16,540 nucleotides of DNA from positions 1 to 16,540 of the forward strand of contig DASWED010000045.1 in the NCBI GenBank assembly GCA_036394995.1, read 5' to 3'. The stretch is from DASWED01 sp036394995 (lineage in GTDB: Bacteria > Actinomycetota > UBA4738 > JACQTL01). A program made the position numbers and the translations under genes. Positions 14,339 through 16,540 of the stretch are shown piece after piece (the first letter of the stretch is position 1; every line of letters starts with the position of its first letter). The notes under the pieces are model-generated. The model made no database searches, was not told the origin of the DNA, and saw only the letters and a list, made by a program, of their open reading frames with translations.

Positions 14339-14502
14339 GCGCAGAAACCGACTCGGTCTGGCCCGTGGTCGCGGCGCAGAGGTCGAACCTGCTGACCGGC
14401 CACCCGACGTGGAAGATCCGCCAGTACCAGCCGCCGCTGCACAAGGGGAACATCTGCACGCTGGGGATCGCCTGCCCGCCGGCCATCACGGACCGGAGCT
14501 GA
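14339..14502 (+). pseudogene. C-terminal remnant of a sialidase-like secreted protein
   Basis: In one frame the translation ends SNLLTGHPTWKIRQYQPPL, then HKGNICTLGIACPPAITDRS, with TGA 14500-14502. The block H-K-G-N-I-C-T-L-G-I-A-C parallels H-R-G-G-I-C-S-F-G-I-F-C near the end of the sialidase-fold protein at 6278-7822, and such Cys-containing tails are common in that group. Nothing upstream encodes the propeller or a signal peptide, and the protein stops before the last strand expected after this motif. It is probably a fragment left by a deletion; the left limit of homology is uncertain. Confidence 0.5.
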
Positions 14503-14543
14503 GGAGCGAGCGTCCGGGCCTCTCGCACCCGGGCCCGGGCACG

Positions 14544-15806
14544 CTATCCGGCCAGGTACCTCGCGGCGCCCCCGTCGAAGTCGGTTGCCGTCTGCCGCAC
14601 CGTGACGCCCGCCACCAGGCGGTCGCCCGGGTAGTTCAGGACTCCCTGGAGCTGTCCTTCCGATCCGAAGTCGTCGAACACCTTCCCGTCGCCGGAGAGG
14701 GAGTTGTCGAGCGTGCCTCCCGGCCGGTACCGGGCCAGCGCGCCGACGAAGTCCGAGCCCTGCAGGCTGTCACCGACGGCGACGATCTTCCCGGTCGGCT
14801 GGACCACGACGCCGCTCACGAAGTCGTTGTGGTCTCCCAACGCCGTGACCACCCTCCCGTTCGCGCTGAAGGTGTGGTCGAGCGAGCCGTTCGGGTGGAG
14901 CCGCACGACAGCCCAGTTCGAGTTCGAGCCGCTGAGGAAGACCTCGCCCGCCACCACGATGGCGCCGTCCGATTGGATCGCGACGGCCTCCGCGGTGTCG
15001 TAGGTCTGGAAGTCGATCCTGAGCTTCCCGTCGCCGGAGAAGGTGGGGTCGAGCGTCCCGTTCGGACGGTATCGCAGGACGAGGAAGTCGGAGCTGCTCT
15101 CGGCGGCGCCGGCGACTCCGACGGCGACGATCTTCCCGTCGGTCTGAACCGCGAGCGCCCTGATCTGCGAGGCGTCGAGGACCGAGGTGGTGACCCTCGC
15201 GTCGCCGCCGCCGAACGATGAATCGGGCGCCCCGGACGGCATGAACCGGACCATCGCCGGGCGGAAGTCCCCGCCGACCTCGGCCCGGCCACCGACCAGG
15301 ATCCTGCCGTCGGACTGGACCGCGACGGCATAGGCCTCGTCGCTCCCACCGGCGAAGTCGACGGTGACGAAGCCGCCGAAACCGGTGTCGACCGCGCCAC
15401 CGGCGCGGAATCGCTCCACGAAGAAGTCGCGGCTCCCGCCGCTGACGTCATGGCGCCCGGCGACGACGATCTTCCTGTCCGGCTGGACCGCCAGTCCCAT
15501 GCGCTCCTGGTCCATCCCCATGGGGAAGGTCCGCTTCCCGTCGCCGCTGAAGGTCGTGTCGAGGGCGCCCCCCGCACGGAAGCGCATGAGCGCCCCGTCC
15601 TGGAAGTCGGATGACCCGAGCACCACGATCTTCCTGCCCGACCGGGCCACCCCGTACGCGCGGTCGCTGCCGTCGGTGCCGAACGAGATCGTCGCGAGCC
15701 CATCGCCGCTGAACGACGTGTCGCGGTCGCCTGATGCCGCGGCGGCGGGCGCAGCCAGCGAGAGCAGCACGGCAACGACGGTGAGGACGGTGACCTTCCG
15801 GGGCAC
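14544..15806 (-). CDS. Secreted delta-60 repeat protein, seven repeats (copy 3, divergent)
   Basis: GTG 15804-15806 is chosen because GGGAGGA lies 6 bases upstream; the ATG 6 bases earlier abuts that site. It gives 420 residues. The signal peptide is VPRKVTVLTVVAVLLSLAAPAAA. Seven repeats follow with loops DTSFSGDG, DTTFSGDG, DTGFGG (Asp-Gly lost), DSSFGGGD, DPTFSGDG, DHTFSANG and DNSLSGDG. Each carries QxDGKI(V/L)VxG and a V-x-R/RY strand, the classic delta-60 pattern. It ends GGAARYLAG without an anchor. It is less similar to copies 1 and 2 than they are to each other, so the split is older. It converges on copy 2 across a gap with two remnants or repeats. Confidence 0.85.
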   Translation of the reverse strand: MPRKVTVLTVVAVLLSLAAPAAAASGDRDTSFSGDGLATISFGTDGSDRAYGVARSGRKIVVLGSSDFQDGALMRFRAGGALDTTFSGDGKRTFPMGMDQERMGLAVQPDRKIVVAGRHDVSGGSRDFFVERFRAGGAVDTGFGGFVTVDFAGGSDEAYAVAVQSDGRILVGGRAEVGGDFRPAMVRFMPSGAPDSSFGGGDARVTTSVLDASQIRALAVQTDGKIVAVGVAGAAESSSDFLVLRYRPNGTLDPTFSGDGKLRIDFQTYDTAEAVAIQSDGAIVVAGEVFLSGSNSNWAVVRLHPNGSLDHTFSANGRVVTALGDHNDFVSGVVVQPTGKIVAVGDSLQGSDFVGALARYRPGGTLDNSLSGDGKVFDDFGSEGQLQGVLNYPGDRLVAGVTVRQTATDFDGGAARYLAG

Positions 15807-15864
15807 TGGCATTCCTCCCTCATGGATCGAACCCGGACAAGCGACGCATCGAGGCGCGCGCGCA

Positions 15865-15893
15865 ATGATGACGACCGGCGAGCCCGGTGGCAA
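15865..15893 (-). promoter_or_regulatory. Putative promoter of delta-60 copy 3
   Basis: On the minus strand: TTGCCA (15888-15893), 17 bases, CATCAT (15865-15870). This matches the housekeeping consensus in 5/6 and 4/6 positions with ideal spacing, about 59 bases upstream of the GTG. It differs from the promoters of copies 1 and 2. Confidence 0.4.
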
Positions 15894-16022
15894 GGCACAT
15901 GGTGGCCCTGTTCATCCGCATCACGGCAATCCAGGCCGGCACCCTGAACGTCAAGGAGATCTGAGGAAGTCACGCCCGAGGACTCTGCGGGAACCCGGGT
16001 AGGCTGCCCACCTCGGTCGCCC
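15894..16022. other. Intergenic stretch between delta-60 copy 3 and the tRNA-Leu fragment
   Basis: No supported gene. A very short plus-strand frame (about 15900-15963, reading ALFIRITAIQAGTLNVKEI then stop) could be the tail of a lost gene, but it is too short to assign. Confidence 0.4.
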
Positions 16023-16062
16023 GCGAGAGTGGCGGAACGGCAGACGCGCCGGACTTAGGATC
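16023..16062 (+). pseudogene. 5' half of tRNA-Leu(TAG), truncated after the anticodon loop
   Basis: GCGAGAG acceptor strand, TG, D arm GCGGAACGGCAGACGCGC, anticodon strand and loop CTTAGGA with anticodon TAG (16056-16058), then TC of the 3' anticodon strand. After 16062 the sequence no longer pairs. No variable arm, T arm (GGTTCGAGTCC type) or matching CTCTCGC acceptor strand occurs in the remaining 478 bases. As it stands the RNA cannot fold into a tRNA. A rearrangement, insertion or assembly join at about 16062 is inferred. Confidence 0.75.
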
Positions 16063-16402
16063 ACCCCATGCCGGTCTTGGTCAGTGTCGCGGTGTACGTC
16101 CTTGTGTCGTCTAGCTGGGCAAGTCTCCGACACCCACCCAGGATCATGTCAGTTGGTGACAGCCTGTCTTCGGTGGTTCGGTAGAAGTTTCGGTAGAAGT
16201 CGGCCCATGGGGTGGCCTCGTGCGACTCACGGGCTGGAAGTCGAGAGCCAGGTGCAGAGCTACGCCGCGAGCACCGCGGAGCAGTGTGCCCTGGCCGCTC
16301 ACCGCCGCCTGTACCGGGCGACCACGTCTGACGCCGAGGCTGACCTCTTCCGTGTCAGGGATATCCGAAGCACCTCTCTGTGGTCCCTTGTGAGTGGCTC
16401 CG
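16063..16402. other. Unassigned stretch downstream of the truncated tRNA-Leu
   Basis: About 340 bases with a weaker GC third-position pattern than the rest of the window. A minus-strand frame is open from about 16280 to TGA 16061-16063 and reads, in part, ATPWADFYRNFYRTTEDRL and SPTDMILGG. I do not recognise it, and its codon use is less biased than that of the neighbours. A plus-strand frame (16084-16449) looks no more convincing. A perfect 12-bp tandem repeat lies within. Confidence 0.4.
16177..16200. repeat. Perfect tandem repeat of 12 bp, two copies
   Basis: TTCGGTAGAAGT occurs at 16177-16188 and again at 16189-16200 without a change. In the minus-strand frame that crosses it, the repeat would encode FYRN-like units (DFYRNFYR), keeping frame. 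Confidence 0.85.
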
Positions 16403-16540
16403 TCACGGACCCCAATCGGCGAAGTCCTCTTCCACGAGCGTCTGGGTGATCTGCACCGGCTCCGATCCGTCGAGTCGCATCGTGTAGATGTCGTAACGCT
16501 CTCCCCCCACCGCCCCCATGAAGACGATGCTCGAGCCGTC
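16403..16540 (-). CDS. TolB/PD40-type beta-propeller protein, C-terminal end only
   Basis: The frame is open from the right edge to TGA 16403-16405 and encodes 45 residues. The sequence DGSSIVFMGAVGGERYDIYT, then MRLDGSEPVQITQT and DFADWGP, is the signature of TolB/WD40-like PD40 repeats: DG..I.F......DIY.M..DGS...QLT......P.W.P. The gene body lies beyond the window, so signal peptide, length and any enzyme domain cannot be seen. PD40 repeats occur in periplasmic or exported binding proteins and in peptidases. Confidence 0.8.
   Translation of the reverse strand, partial: DGSSIVFMGAVGGERYDIYTMRLDGSEPVQITQTLVEEDFADWGP

Overview
The window is GC-rich DNA with strongly GC-biased third codon positions and many GTG/TTG starts. 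It looks like a chromosomal segment of a member of the Actinomycetota, probably an uncultured lineage. Supporting signs are an Rv2578c-type radical SAM protein, an actinobacterial GPGG-motif small membrane protein, promoters of the SigB/SigF type, an actinobacterial/Bacillus-type LexA box, and many exported proteins with short charged signal peptides. No complete mobile element, CRISPR array or rRNA is visible. The species cannot be fixed from sequence alone.

Left part (1-2830, + strand): the 3' part of a PadR-type regulator, two multi-span membrane proteins of unknown role, a small helical protein and a DUF983 zinc-ribbon membrane protein. A hairpin with most of a hammerhead-ribozyme core follows the PadR stop.

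Stress and repair block (2836-5967): on the minus strand lie a GPGG small membrane protein, then a STAS anti-anti-sigma factor followed 7 bases later by a BKACE (DUF849) enzyme gene. On the plus strand lie an RsbW-type anti-sigma kinase and a SplB/Rv2578c-like radical SAM protein. The GPGG and kinase genes are divergent, and both appear to start from GTTT-N16-GGG(T/A)A promoters, the type read by SigB/SigF, which is what RsbW and STAS proteins control. The radical SAM gene has a near-perfect LexA operator just before its ATG, and its protein ends in a possible sliding-clamp-binding peptide. This suggests an SOS-induced DNA-repair enzyme.

Two tRNA genes follow, His(GTG) and Lys(CTT), at 6014-6207.

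Right part (6278-16540): mostly exported repeat proteins. It holds a sialidase-fold (BNR/Asp-box) protein, a glycogen-debranching-type GH enzyme (the one clearly cytosolic protein here), a protein with an excalibur-like C-terminus, three delta-60 repeat proteins that each show seven repeats, and the C-terminal end of a TolB/PD40 propeller. The first two delta-60 genes are a duplication that includes promoter and ribosome binding site. Between them lies a frameshifted remnant of a beta-helix (choice-of-anchor Q) protein. A second remnant, the tail of another sialidase-like protein, and an 82-base element with perfect 14-bp inverted ends lie before the third copy. Near the right edge a tRNA-Leu(TAG) breaks off after the anticodon loop, which marks a rearrangement or insertion boundary.

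The most interesting points are the SOS-controlled radical SAM protein with a clamp-like tail, the paired SigB-type divergent promoters in the anti-sigma block, the seven-repeat delta-60 family with duplicated promoters, the half tRNA-Leu, and the hammerhead-like hairpin.
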